Assembly (NCBI GenBank): GCA_943372215.1
Contig: CALRXU020000009.1
Location: 62,001 to 126,000 of the forward strand
Length of the DNA: 64,000 nucleotides
Reading direction: 5' to 3'
DNA from: UBA6183 sp943372215
GTDB lineage: Bacteria > Bacteroidota > Bacteroidia > UKL13-3
A model generated the notes under the pieces. It was not told where the DNA came from, did no database searches, and was given only the letters and a program-made list of their open reading frames with translations. Both the position numbers and the translations under genes were made by a program. Shown here one piece after another: positions 41,452-48,471 of the stretch. Numbering within the stretch: the stretch's first letter is position 1; the number at the start of each line of letters is the position of its first letter.

Positions 41452-41771
41452 CGAAATCTCCAAGAGAAGGATTATCTGCGGCCTTCTTGTTGGCTTTGCA
41501 AATGGTGCATGTCAAAGAACTTTTGTTTTTAAAGTGGCCAACGTGTTTTCCGTTTTCCATGATTCAAAGGAATGTGATAATTTTGATTTATCAAACTAAT
41601 TAAAGTGATTTGATTAACTTTTATTTGTATTTAATTGATTATGAGTTGATTATTTTTTTGATTAAACTACTTAAGCAATTAAAAATGTTTGATTATTTGT
41701 ATTAATAATATTTTTAATACCTTTGTCCTATTCAAAAAGTAAACTTTATTAAACTTTTTATAGCAAAAAAA
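41452..41771. other. 320-base gap before the regulator gene
   Basis: The left part is ordinary AT-rich sequence. A reverse-strand frame (41560-41276, with CTICKAN) reads through the end of the four-span gene; I could not exclude it as a small gene, but the rightward gene is the stronger candidate. The right part holds the promoter at 41696-41725. No RNA gene or repeat seen. Confidence 0.5.
41696..41725 (+). promoter_or_regulatory. Promoter of the HTH regulator gene
   Basis: TTTG at 41696-41699 and TACCTTTG at 41718-41725, 18 bases apart, match the Bacteroidota vegetative promoter (TTTG-N19-TAnnTTTG). The start codon is about 46 bases further on. Confidence 0.7.
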
Positions 41772-42251
41772 ATGGACACAAAAGATTTAAAAAAACGGCT
41801 GCGAGCAGCCATAGCAACTGAGGGCCTAACCAACCTTGCAATTGCTGAAAAAACGGGATATACCCCCAACATGGTCAGTAAGAGTTTAAACGCAAAATAT
41901 AGCGTTCTAAGCACTAAATTCTTAACAAAATTGTTTGAGGCTTTTCCTGAATTTGCCGCAAAGCACAAGGAGCAAATTTTAAACGGTGCAACGGCTGATC
42001 AGGCTAACTTATTTAATTCACCAGTTGAACTGGCTGAATTGCGCAAAGTAGTAATTGAGCAGAAGGCAACCATTGCTGAATTACGTGAACAGTTAAACTA
42101 CTTTAGGGGGTTATTTGCACAATCAATGCAGCTTCATCCTGATTTAGTAAAGTTAATTGACCCTCTTGCGTTTAAAAAGTTTGGGGCCGAATTACCGGTA
42201 ATTACCGGTAATATGGTTCACAAGGGGGCTAGACAAGGGGCTATGGCATAA
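41772..42251 (+). CDS. HTH transcriptional regulator (probable prophage repressor)
   Basis: 159 residues. An XRE/Cro-like helix-turn-helix spans about residues 5-50 (LKKRLRAAIATEGLTNLAIA, EKTGYTPNMVSKSLN). A coiled coil follows (VELAELRKVVIEQKATIAEL, about residues 88-115), suited to dimer formation. The C-terminal tail is short and polar. It has its own promoter, is read against the long leftward programme, and is the last gene before attR, so it is the best candidate for the repressor that keeps the element silent. It is also the best candidate to bind the TGTGGCCACAA sites. Its 3' end contains two tandem TTACCGGTAA palindromes and GGGGGCTA repeats. Confidence 0.75.
   Translation: MDTKDLKKRLRAAIATEGLTNLAIAEKTGYTPNMVSKSLNAKYSVLSTKFLTKLFEAFPEFAAKHKEQILNGATADQANLFNSPVELAELRKVVIEQKATIAELREQLNYFRGLFAQSMQLHPDLVKLIDPLAFKKFGAELPVITGNMVHKGARQGAMA
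42192..42211. repeat. Two tandem TTACCGGTAA palindromes
   Basis: Two perfect 10-bp palindromes lie back to back in the 3' end of the regulator gene, 78 bases from the attR core. They may be binding sites for an excision factor or the regulator. They are in frame and encode LPVITGN. Confidence 0.6.
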
Positions 42252-42259
42252 ATAGCCCC
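42224..42259. repeat. GGGGGCTA-type repeats near attR (possible arm sites)
   Basis: GGGGGCTA at 42224-42231, GGGGCTA at 42237-42243 and the inverted TAGCCCC at 42253-42259. They correspond to the set next to attL (16942-16983). They overlap the end of the regulator gene. Confidence 0.5.
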
Positions 42260-42281
42260 GTGAAGCTTTGTAAATTGAAGT

Positions 42282-42308
42282 AGGTTCTAATCCTGCTGGG
42301 ACTACAAA
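42282..42308. other. attR: right attachment repeat
   Basis: A second copy of the tRNA-Arg 3' end (27 bases, one mismatch to 16817-16843). The upstream tRNA half is missing here, so this is a remnant and not a gene. Confidence 0.92.
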
Positions 42309-42315
42309 TAAGAGC

Positions 42316-42342
42316 AACCACGCCTATTGGCGTGGTTTTTTG
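42316..42342 (+). terminator. Original chromosomal terminator of tRNA-Arg, displaced by integration
   Basis: AACCACGCC / GGCGTGGTT with a TATT loop (9-bp stem) and a T-run. It lies just outside attR. Before integration it would have followed the tRNA directly; now it can end rightward transcription from the regulator. Confidence 0.85.
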
Positions 42343-42353
42343 TTTTTCGGGGG

Positions 42354-42494
42354 CACACCAAGCTTGCTTGAGTGTGCGAAGAAGAACAAAAAACCGCATT
42401 CGCGAAGCGAAGGCTTGGTTGCTATTTCAACATGAGGCACAAAGGAAAAGCGCAGCTAATCCAACACACCAAGCTTGCTTGAGTGTGCGAAGAA
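42354..42494. repeat. 30-bp direct repeat, two copies 111 bp apart, with hairpin potential
   Basis: Copies at 42354-42383 and 42465-42494 are identical over 30 bases and begin CACACCAAGCTTGCTTGAGT. Each can fold: CACACCAAG against CTTG-A-GTGTG with a CTTG loop. They lie in host DNA between attR and the nuclease gene. Possible chromosomal repetitive extragenic elements. Confidence 0.8.
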
Positions 42495-42512
42495 CAATAA
42501 AAGACGATACGA

Positions 42513-43169
42513 TTATTTTTTTACTTTCTTTAAATAGGAAGAAAATTTCACCTTGGTGAGTTTAGTCATTTGGGCCAACGAAACATCCTTCCACGCTGAC
42601 TCCTCAGTATTTTCATACGTTCTGCAAAGTAAGATTTCACCCGTTTTGGCATTTTGTGCCACCTTCCAGCAAAACTTAGGCACATAAACGCCATTACCTA
42701 TGGTTTTGTTGCTAAAATAAGAACCACAAATAATTAGTATTTCAGCAGTTTGCGATTGCTCACGAATTTCAGTTTCATCTTTTTTCCATTGTCCAAGGTT
42801 TAAACCTTCAGTTTGCGGTGAGCAATTGTAATACCAGAAGGTTTGCTTCTCTGCAGTGCAATCGTAGGCAAAATCCTCAGCGTTCGCCAAGTGTCCGCGC
42901 TCATAACCCGATCTAACATAATCGGTATTTTTTGCGGTAAACTTTAATGATTTAAAACTAAACCCCTCTTTCTGCCGATCGCAAGGTCCACCACCATTCT
43001 TTAATTTATAAATTACAAAAACAGGATTTTTTAATTGAAAACTGTAATAACTATCGTATACAGAAGTGTGAATAACCGTATCAATGTATTTGGATTGTGC
43101 AGTTGCTGATACCGTTATCAGCATTGAAAATACGGTAATAAAGGTCAGAAAATGTTGTTTTGTTTTCAT
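42513..43169 (-). CDS. Secreted DNA/RNA non-specific endonuclease
   Basis: 218 residues from ATG at 43169, giving signal peptide MKTKQHFLTFITVFSMLITV...AQS; a start at 43193 is possible. The core shows YVRSGYERGHLANAEDFAYD, the counterpart of the DRGH catalytic motif with Glu for Asp, then NCSPQTEGLNLGQWKKDE, the metal-binding Asn and SPQ region. The family (NUC1 / beta-beta-alpha-metal) cuts DNA and RNA outside the cell, for nutrition or defence. Host gene directly outside the element. Confidence 0.85.
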   Translation of the reverse strand: MKTKQHFLTFITVFSMLITVSATAQSKYIDTVIHTSVYDSYYSFQLKNPVFVIYKLKNGGGPCDRQKEGFSFKSLKFTAKNTDYVRSGYERGHLANAEDFAYDCTAEKQTFWYYNCSPQTEGLNLGQWKKDETEIREQSQTAEILIICGSYFSNKTIGNGVYVPKFCWKVAQNAKTGEILLCRTYENTEESAWKDVSLAQMTKLTKVKFSSYLKKVKK

Positions 43170-43257
43170 GGCTAAATTGTTGAATTGTTTCATTCACAAT
43201 GTACAGTTATCTCGTAAGAAAAACAATACTCCGTTTAGCCCTATAGCTGCATAAAAT

Positions 43258-44040
43258 CTACTGGTCTTCCAATAAAATATATTGTACATTCATCGTGTAA
43301 ACACCAGGTTGGGCATAAGCTCCAGGCCCTTGTGTTTGTTCCAGATTTTGAGGTACAGCTCCAGTAGCATCAAATGCCATGGGGAAAATAGCTGGTAAAC
43401 CTGGTACAATACGGTAATCAATGGTATAATAATAATCGCTGGTGCGGCCACCTGCGGTAAGGTAGCTACCTCCTACTACGGCATCTACACCAGTGCCTGT
43501 TATTCCAGCGTGGCCAGCAATGTATTTATGCTCTTGTTTGGGTGGAGTACCTGTATTGGTAGGGTCAACATAAATGCTGTTTGAACCAGCAGGGCTATTT
43601 ACGGGAGGAAAGGGCGCGCTATAATCTGCATAGATGCCTGTTGCAGCGCTTGCGTTGTTATTTGGTGTACCTTGTCTTATTTCTAATGCACTTAACGGAA
43701 TATGGTTGGTAGCATTTGGGCCTCCTCCTGTGCCGTATTTAACTTGCTGATCCCAGCAACCAGGAGCCACATTACCACTTGATGTGCCAATTACATACAT
43801 ATCCCAGTTTACGGTGGAGGTTACTTTGAGCACCGTTGCTCCATATTGGGTAACCCCTGCATAGTAATCGTTAATGTTGTTAAAATCAAAATCAACCTGA
43901 CGTGTTTGGGTATTTAACTGCAATATGGGTTGCAAGTCCATAGTGGCTGTTACATTCTGCTCACCGTGCAATTGCGCAAACGCTTGTTGCGCATTTAAAC
44001 TAATGAGTAATACACCTGCAATAATTGTTTTTACGTTCAT
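43258..44040 (-). CDS. Secreted hypothetical protein, beta-rich
   Basis: 260 residues with a signal peptide (MNVKTIIAGVLLISLNAQQAFAQ). The mature part (QNVTATMDLQPILQLNTQTR, VLKVTSTVNWDMYVIG, YTMNVQYILLEDQ) has the pattern of a single beta-sandwich, loosely like WxL or pilin-like surface proteins. Gly/Pro/Asn-rich inserts lie in the middle. No family is certain. It stands alone between the nuclease and leuS. Confidence 0.6.
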   Translation of the reverse strand: MNVKTIIAGVLLISLNAQQAFAQLHGEQNVTATMDLQPILQLNTQTRQVDFDFNNINDYYAGVTQYGATVLKVTSTVNWDMYVIGTSSGNVAPGCWDQQVKYGTGGGPNATNHIPLSALEIRQGTPNNNASAATGIYADYSAPFPPVNSPAGSNSIYVDPTNTGTPPKQEHKYIAGHAGITGTGVDAVVGGSYLTAGGRTSDYYYTIDYRIVPGLPAIFPMAFDATGAVPQNLEQTQGPGAYAQPGVYTMNVQYILLEDQ

Positions 44041-44279
44041 ACAAATTGATATAACGCCATAAGTTTATCCTAAAGCGATAATCAAAGCAAAAGTATTTTA
44101 CAGACTTTAACCCAAACATTATTTGAATTGTGTGATTTAAGGAATAAACATCCTTTCACACAAAGAACAGCAAGATTGGTGTTTATTTATGGTGATTTAC
44201 CGCCCTAAAGAAGGTTATTGATAAAATAAATGCACTAGACATCCAAAAACCACCAGTTAGCCAAAATACGGCACCACCA

Positions 44280-47225
44280 TTACACCACCATGTTTACGAT
44301 TTTGCCTTTAACAAAAATGATTTTTTTGGGTGTTTTGCCCTCCAACCATTTCTGCACCGCTTCGTCAGCCAGCACTGCCTGTTCAATTTCTCCTTGAGTC
44401 GCACTTAAGCTAAACTCAATATTGGCGCGGTGTTTGCCATTAATGGAGATGGGATAACTAAAGCTATCTTCCACCAAATACTCCGCGTGGAAAGTTGGGT
44501 ACGTGGCATTTATAATAGAGGTTTGATTACCCAATGCCTCCCACAATTCTTCGGCTATATGCGGTGCGTATGGACTTAAACAAATGAGCAAATCTTGCAG
44601 TATTTCTTTTTTGTTGCACTTTAAGTCAGTAAGCTCATTCACACAAATCATAAAACTGCTAACCGAGGTATTAAACGAAAAGCCCTCCACATCATCAGCC
44701 ACTTTTTTAATGAGCTTATGCAGGGTTTTCAGTTCTTTTTTGTCCGGTGTATCGTTGTTCACGAGTTTTGTGCCATTGGCATCATAAAACAAACGCCACA
44801 GTTTTTTCAAGAAACGATGTACCCCTTCAATGCCCTGTGTGCTCCAGGGTTTGCTTTGCTCCAACGGACCCAAAAACATTTCGTATAAACGCAGGGTATC
44901 GGCTCCGTAGTCGACTACAATGTTGTCGGGATTAACCACATTGTATTTGGATTTGGACATTTTTTCCACTGCGTTGCTGCATATGTAAACACCATTATTG
45001 CCAGTTATAAACTTTACTACCTCACCACCTAAATGTTGAAACAAAGGCTCCTCAGTTAGTAACCTATCTTTGTTCAATTGTTCTCCGTTTACAAAATCAA
45101 TATTAATATTATGAGTAAAATAGCCGTAATCAATTGCTTCTCCAATTTCAAATTCAACATCATAACCTAACTCTACTTTTAAGGCTTGTTTTATTTTATC
45201 AAAACTATTCAAATCCGCTAACCTGTCCTTCGAAACCCAAATGTTTGAAAACTTCTTCTCCTTATTGGGTAATACATAAAATAACCGATGCATAAATTGA
45301 GATACCCCCTGAATCATCCCCTGATTAATCAACTTCTGCGCAGGCTCATTTAAGGGAATAAATCCCCTATCAAACAAAAACTTGGTCCAGAAACGCACGT
45401 ACAACAAATGGCCTGTAGCATGTTCGCTACCACCCAAATACAGGTCAACATTTTTCCAGTACTCTACGGCCTCTTTGCTCACCAGCTCCTGGTCGTTTTT
45501 TGGGTCCATGTAGCGCAAAAAGTACCAACTGCTGCCTGCCCATCCAGGCATGGTGGTGGTTTCTAAAGGATAACCCGTTGTGCTCACTTCCCCTTTTTCT
45601 TCATCCCACATCCATGTTGTGGCGCGTGCCAAAGGTGGTTCCCCATCTTCGGTGGGTAAAAACTTATCCACCTCGGGCAATACCAAAGGCAGTTTTTCAG
45701 CAGGTACACATTTGGGAATACCATTTTTATAATATACCGGAATGGGTTCGCCCCAATACCGTTGGCGGCCAAAAATGGCATCGCGCAAACGGAAATTGGT
45801 TTTGCCTTTTCCATGTCCACCTTTTTCTATGTATTCAATGGCTTTTTTAATGGCCTCTTTTACTTCAAGCCCATTTAAAAAATCGGAGTTGGTGAGTTGT
45901 CCTTCTTTGGCATCGTAAGAAGCTGTATTCAAATCATGCCCTTCGGGTATTTTCACTACTGGCAAAACGGGCAAATCAAAGTGTTTGGCAAATGCAAAAT
46001 CGCGACTATCATGGGCGGTTACACCCATTACTGCGCCCGTTCCATAACCAGCCAGCACATAATCAGCTACCCAAATGGGTACTTCGTTTCCTGTAAATGG
46101 ATGTATGGCATACATGCCCGTAAACGCTCCACTCACACGTTTTACATCGGCCATGCGCTCCCGTTCGCTGCGGTTTTTAGCCACTTCCACATAATCCTGC
46201 ACCTCTTCCATTTGGTCAGGATGTATCAAATCATTCAGAAACTCATATTCGGGTGCAACAGCAATAAAGCTCACCCCAAAAATAGTATCTGGTCTGGTGG
46301 TAAATACTTCAATATCAAAATTGCTATCCTGTACTTTAAAATTAACACTTGCACCTTGCGATTTCCCAATCCAATTGCGTTGCGCCTCTTTTAAACTATC
46401 CGACCAATCTAGGCCATCTAAATCTTTTAGTAACCTATCTGCATAGGTGGTAATGCGCATGCTCCATTGGTTCATCAGTTTGCGCTCTACCGGGTATCCG
46501 CCCCTTTCGCTTACACCATCCTTTACTTCATCATTGCTCAATACTGTACCCAACTGCGGACACCAGTTTACGTAAGCTTCGCTGATGTAAGCCAACCTAA
46601 ACCCAAGTAATACTTCTTCCTGCTTTTCTGCTGAAAAACTTTTCCATTCTTCTCCGGTAAAAGAAGCAAAATCAAGTTCAATGCCACCCGTGAGTATGCT
46701 GTCATCAACACCTTTAAATCCTTGTTTACTTAATTGTGCAATGAGGGTGTCAATAGGTTCAGCCTTATCTGTAACAGGATTGTACCAAGAGTTATATAAC
46801 TGAATAAATATCCATTGGGTCCACTTGTAATAACTTGGGTCGGAAGTGCGCACCTCTCGCTCCCAATCATAACAAAAGCCTATTTTATCCAGTTGTTCCC
46901 TGTAACGGGCTATATTGTTTTCTGTTGTAATGGCGGGATGTTGCCCGGTTTGTATGGCGTATTGTTCAGCAGGTAACCCAAAGCTATCGTATCCCATGGG
47001 ATGCAATACATTGTAGCCTTTTAAGCGTTTGTAACGTGCATAAATATCAGAGGCAATGTAACCTAATGGGTGGCCCACATGCAGCCCTGCACCGCTGGGG
47101 TACGGAAACATATCCAATACATAACATTTGGGTTTATCCTTATCCGTTTTTACACGGTAAATATGTGTTGCTCTCCACTTGTCCTGCCACTTTTGTTCAA
47201 TCTCGGTGAAATTATACTCTTTCAT
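44280..47225 (-). CDS. leuS: Leucyl-tRNA synthetase
   Basis: 981 residues from the ATG at 47225 (MKEYNFTEIEQKWQDKW); an upstream start at 47243 adds six. It charges tRNA-Leu. The class I signatures are PYPSGAGLHVGHPLGY (HIGH as HVGH) near residue 45 and EKMSKSKYNVVNPD near residue 760. The CP1 editing domain is present between them (ERKLMNQWSMRIT, FTTRPDTIFGVSFI, GVTAHDSRDFAFA). It is longer than the E. coli enzyme (860), with insertions after about residue 130 (DKAEPIDTLIAQLSKQG) and just before KMSKS (YVLPNKEKKFSNIW onwards), as is common in Bacteroidota. Confidence 0.97.
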   Translation of the reverse strand: MKEYNFTEIEQKWQDKWRATHIYRVKTDKDKPKCYVLDMFPYPSGAGLHVGHPLGYIASDIYARYKRLKGYNVLHPMGYDSFGLPAEQYAIQTGQHPAITTENNIARYREQLDKIGFCYDWEREVRTSDPSYYKWTQWIFIQLYNSWYNPVTDKAEPIDTLIAQLSKQGFKGVDDSILTGGIELDFASFTGEEWKSFSAEKQEEVLLGFRLAYISEAYVNWCPQLGTVLSNDEVKDGVSERGGYPVERKLMNQWSMRITTYADRLLKDLDGLDWSDSLKEAQRNWIGKSQGASVNFKVQDSNFDIEVFTTRPDTIFGVSFIAVAPEYEFLNDLIHPDQMEEVQDYVEVAKNRSERERMADVKRVSGAFTGMYAIHPFTGNEVPIWVADYVLAGYGTGAVMGVTAHDSRDFAFAKHFDLPVLPVVKIPEGHDLNTASYDAKEGQLTNSDFLNGLEVKEAIKKAIEYIEKGGHGKGKTNFRLRDAIFGRQRYWGEPIPVYYKNGIPKCVPAEKLPLVLPEVDKFLPTEDGEPPLARATTWMWDEEKGEVSTTGYPLETTTMPGWAGSSWYFLRYMDPKNDQELVSKEAVEYWKNVDLYLGGSEHATGHLLYVRFWTKFLFDRGFIPLNEPAQKLINQGMIQGVSQFMHRLFYVLPNKEKKFSNIWVSKDRLADLNSFDKIKQALKVELGYDVEFEIGEAIDYGYFTHNINIDFVNGEQLNKDRLLTEEPLFQHLGGEVVKFITGNNGVYICSNAVEKMSKSKYNVVNPDNIVVDYGADTLRLYEMFLGPLEQSKPWSTQGIEGVHRFLKKLWRLFYDANGTKLVNNDTPDKKELKTLHKLIKKVADDVEGFSFNTSVSSFMICVNELTDLKCNKKEILQDLLICLSPYAPHIAEELWEALGNQTSIINATYPTFHAEYLVEDSFSYPISINGKHRANIEFSLSATQGEIEQAVLADEAVQKWLEGKTPKKIIFVKGKIVNMVV

Positions 47226-47323
47226 AGGTTCGTTCATCAGCATTGGGTATGCCTTGGGCCGAAAAGGTTGAAGGGAATAGCTGCCTAAAGTTTAATCACT
47301 CAACTGGGATTCCGGCCTATTAC

Positions 47324-48157
47324 TTATACACTTCTGTTTTTATTGTTGTTGTTATTGCGGAAATTGTTGTTGCGGTTATTGCCACCACCATTGTTATTGC
47401 TACCACCGCCATTATTATTGCGGTTATTGCCATTGCCACCACCGGGGTTGTTTCCCTGGCGGAAATTGCGGTTATTGTTGTTTCCACCTCCAGGGTTGTT
47501 ACCTTGGCGGAAATTGCGGTTGTTGTTATTGCCACCACCGGCATTGTTTCCTTGGCGGAAGTTGCGGTTGTTTCTTGGCTGATTAGTGGTTTGCAAGGCA
47601 TTAAACTGTACGTCTTCTTCGGCACTCATTTTAATACGTCCGCCACTTAACATTTCCAAGTGCGAAAGAATTTCTTCATCACTCAATTGCTCTTCGTTCC
47701 AGTTTTTGCAAGCCTGTTTCATAAAAGAACCTATCAGGTTAATAAAGCCTGCCTTGGTTTGCCCCTCTGGCATATCGCTGGCCTTTTCAATCATCTGCTC
47801 AATGTTTTTGCCATAAAAACGATAACGAATGCGCCTTTGTGGGTATTTCATGATTGCTGGCTTGCTGGCAATGCTTTCTCTGGTTGGGATTGGGTATGGA
47901 GAATCCACATCCAATTTAAAATCACTAATTACAAATAAATGATCCCACAGTTTATGTTTATAATCAGCCACATCGCGCAAATGGGGGTTAAGCATACCCA
48001 TTAATTGAATAAGGGCTGCGGCCAGTTTGTTGCGATTATCCCTGTTTGGTTCTGCTACGGCAAACTCCACCATTTTCTGGATATTACGGCCGTACTCTGA
48101 AATTTGCATGAAACCACGAGCAGTATTGTACTCGGGCATTTCTACTTGATACTTCAT
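47324..48157 (-). CDS. DUF4290 family protein with repetitive Asn/Gly/Arg tail
   Basis: 277 residues. The first 190 form the DUF4290 domain specific to Bacteroidota (YNTARGFMQISEYGRNIQKM, LNPHLRDVADYKHKLWDHL, YGKNIEQMIEKASDMPEGQ). The last 80 residues are low complexity: three repeats of NNRNFRQGNN(A/P)GGG and then Asn/Gly runs, coded by repeated DNA of about 45-48 bp per unit. Positively charged Gly/Asn/Arg tails often bind RNA or drive condensates; this is inference. The function of DUF4290 is unknown. Confidence 0.88.
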   Translation of the reverse strand: MKYQVEMPEYNTARGFMQISEYGRNIQKMVEFAVAEPNRDNRNKLAAALIQLMGMLNPHLRDVADYKHKLWDHLFVISDFKLDVDSPYPIPTRESIASKPAIMKYPQRRIRYRFYGKNIEQMIEKASDMPEGQTKAGFINLIGSFMKQACKNWNEEQLSDEEILSHLEMLSGGRIKMSAEEDVQFNALQTTNQPRNNRNFRQGNNAGGGNNNNRNFRQGNNPGGGNNNNRNFRQGNNPGGGNGNNRNNNGGGSNNNGGGNNRNNNFRNNNNNKNRSV

Positions 48158-48471
48158 TTAAAATAGTATTGCTAAAATATGTCAAGCAGTAAGTGCTTGT
48201 TTGTATTATGGTGCAATTTAATGGTTTTGCGGGAAAACAAAATTGTTTCCATAAAATAACTGATTATTTATTATTTGAAACAAAAAATATCAGTTTTAAT
48301 ATCACTAAACAAACGGGCTTATTTTAGTTTTAAATGCTAAATATTTAAACCAATAACTTATCTCTTTACATTTGGTATATAATTACTTGAAAATTATAAT
48401 ATTAGTATTTAACATAGTCATCTTTTTTATTATCTTGTAGGTTCTTTTTAATTTAAAATTTTATCGTAAAT
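48158..48471. other. 314-base divergent intergenic region
   Basis: Very AT-rich. It must hold the promoters for the DUF4290 gene (leftward) and the beta-helix protein (rightward). A loose -7-like TATCTTG lies near 48431, but I see no complete consensus. No RNA gene or strong hairpin noted. Confidence 0.5.

Larger units (their letters stand above)
16844..42308. mobile_element. Integrated element of about 25.5 kb, prophage-like with no recognisable tail genes
   Basis: The element lies between two copies of the tRNA-Arg 3' end. At the left end is a tyrosine integrase; at the right end a coiled-coil HTH regulator. Between them, from about 40.9 to 18.5 kb, all genes read leftward, often overlapping by 1-11 bases. 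Late-type genes include a lysis cassette, a spike-like fibre, many single-span membrane proteins and a transglutaminase-like enzyme. I see no terminase, portal, HK97 capsid, tape measure, baseplate, relaxase or VirB/Tra gene. The palindrome TGTGGCCACA is found 11 times here and was not found in the flanks. A lysogenic non-tailed virus is the best fit. A satellite or a degraded phage is the alternative, though the genes look intact. Confidence 0.85.

Noticed and set aside
41276..41560. Leftward 94-codon frame with CTICKAN near its start
   Set aside because: It overlaps the 3' third of a convincing four-span membrane protein gene on the other strand and has no promoter. Left as unproven.
16844..42308. 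Integrative conjugative element
   Set aside because: The ArdC domain and tRNA integration would fit, but there is no relaxase, coupling protein or type IV secretion gene, while a lysis cassette and spike-like gene are present.
42282..42308. Second tRNA-Arg gene at the right end
   Set aside because: Only the T arm and acceptor 3' strand are present; it is the attR remnant.
47243..47650. Rightward Val/Ile/Thr-rich frames opposite the DUF4290 tail
   Set aside because: Low-complexity shadow of the Asn/Gly/Arg repeats on the other strand.
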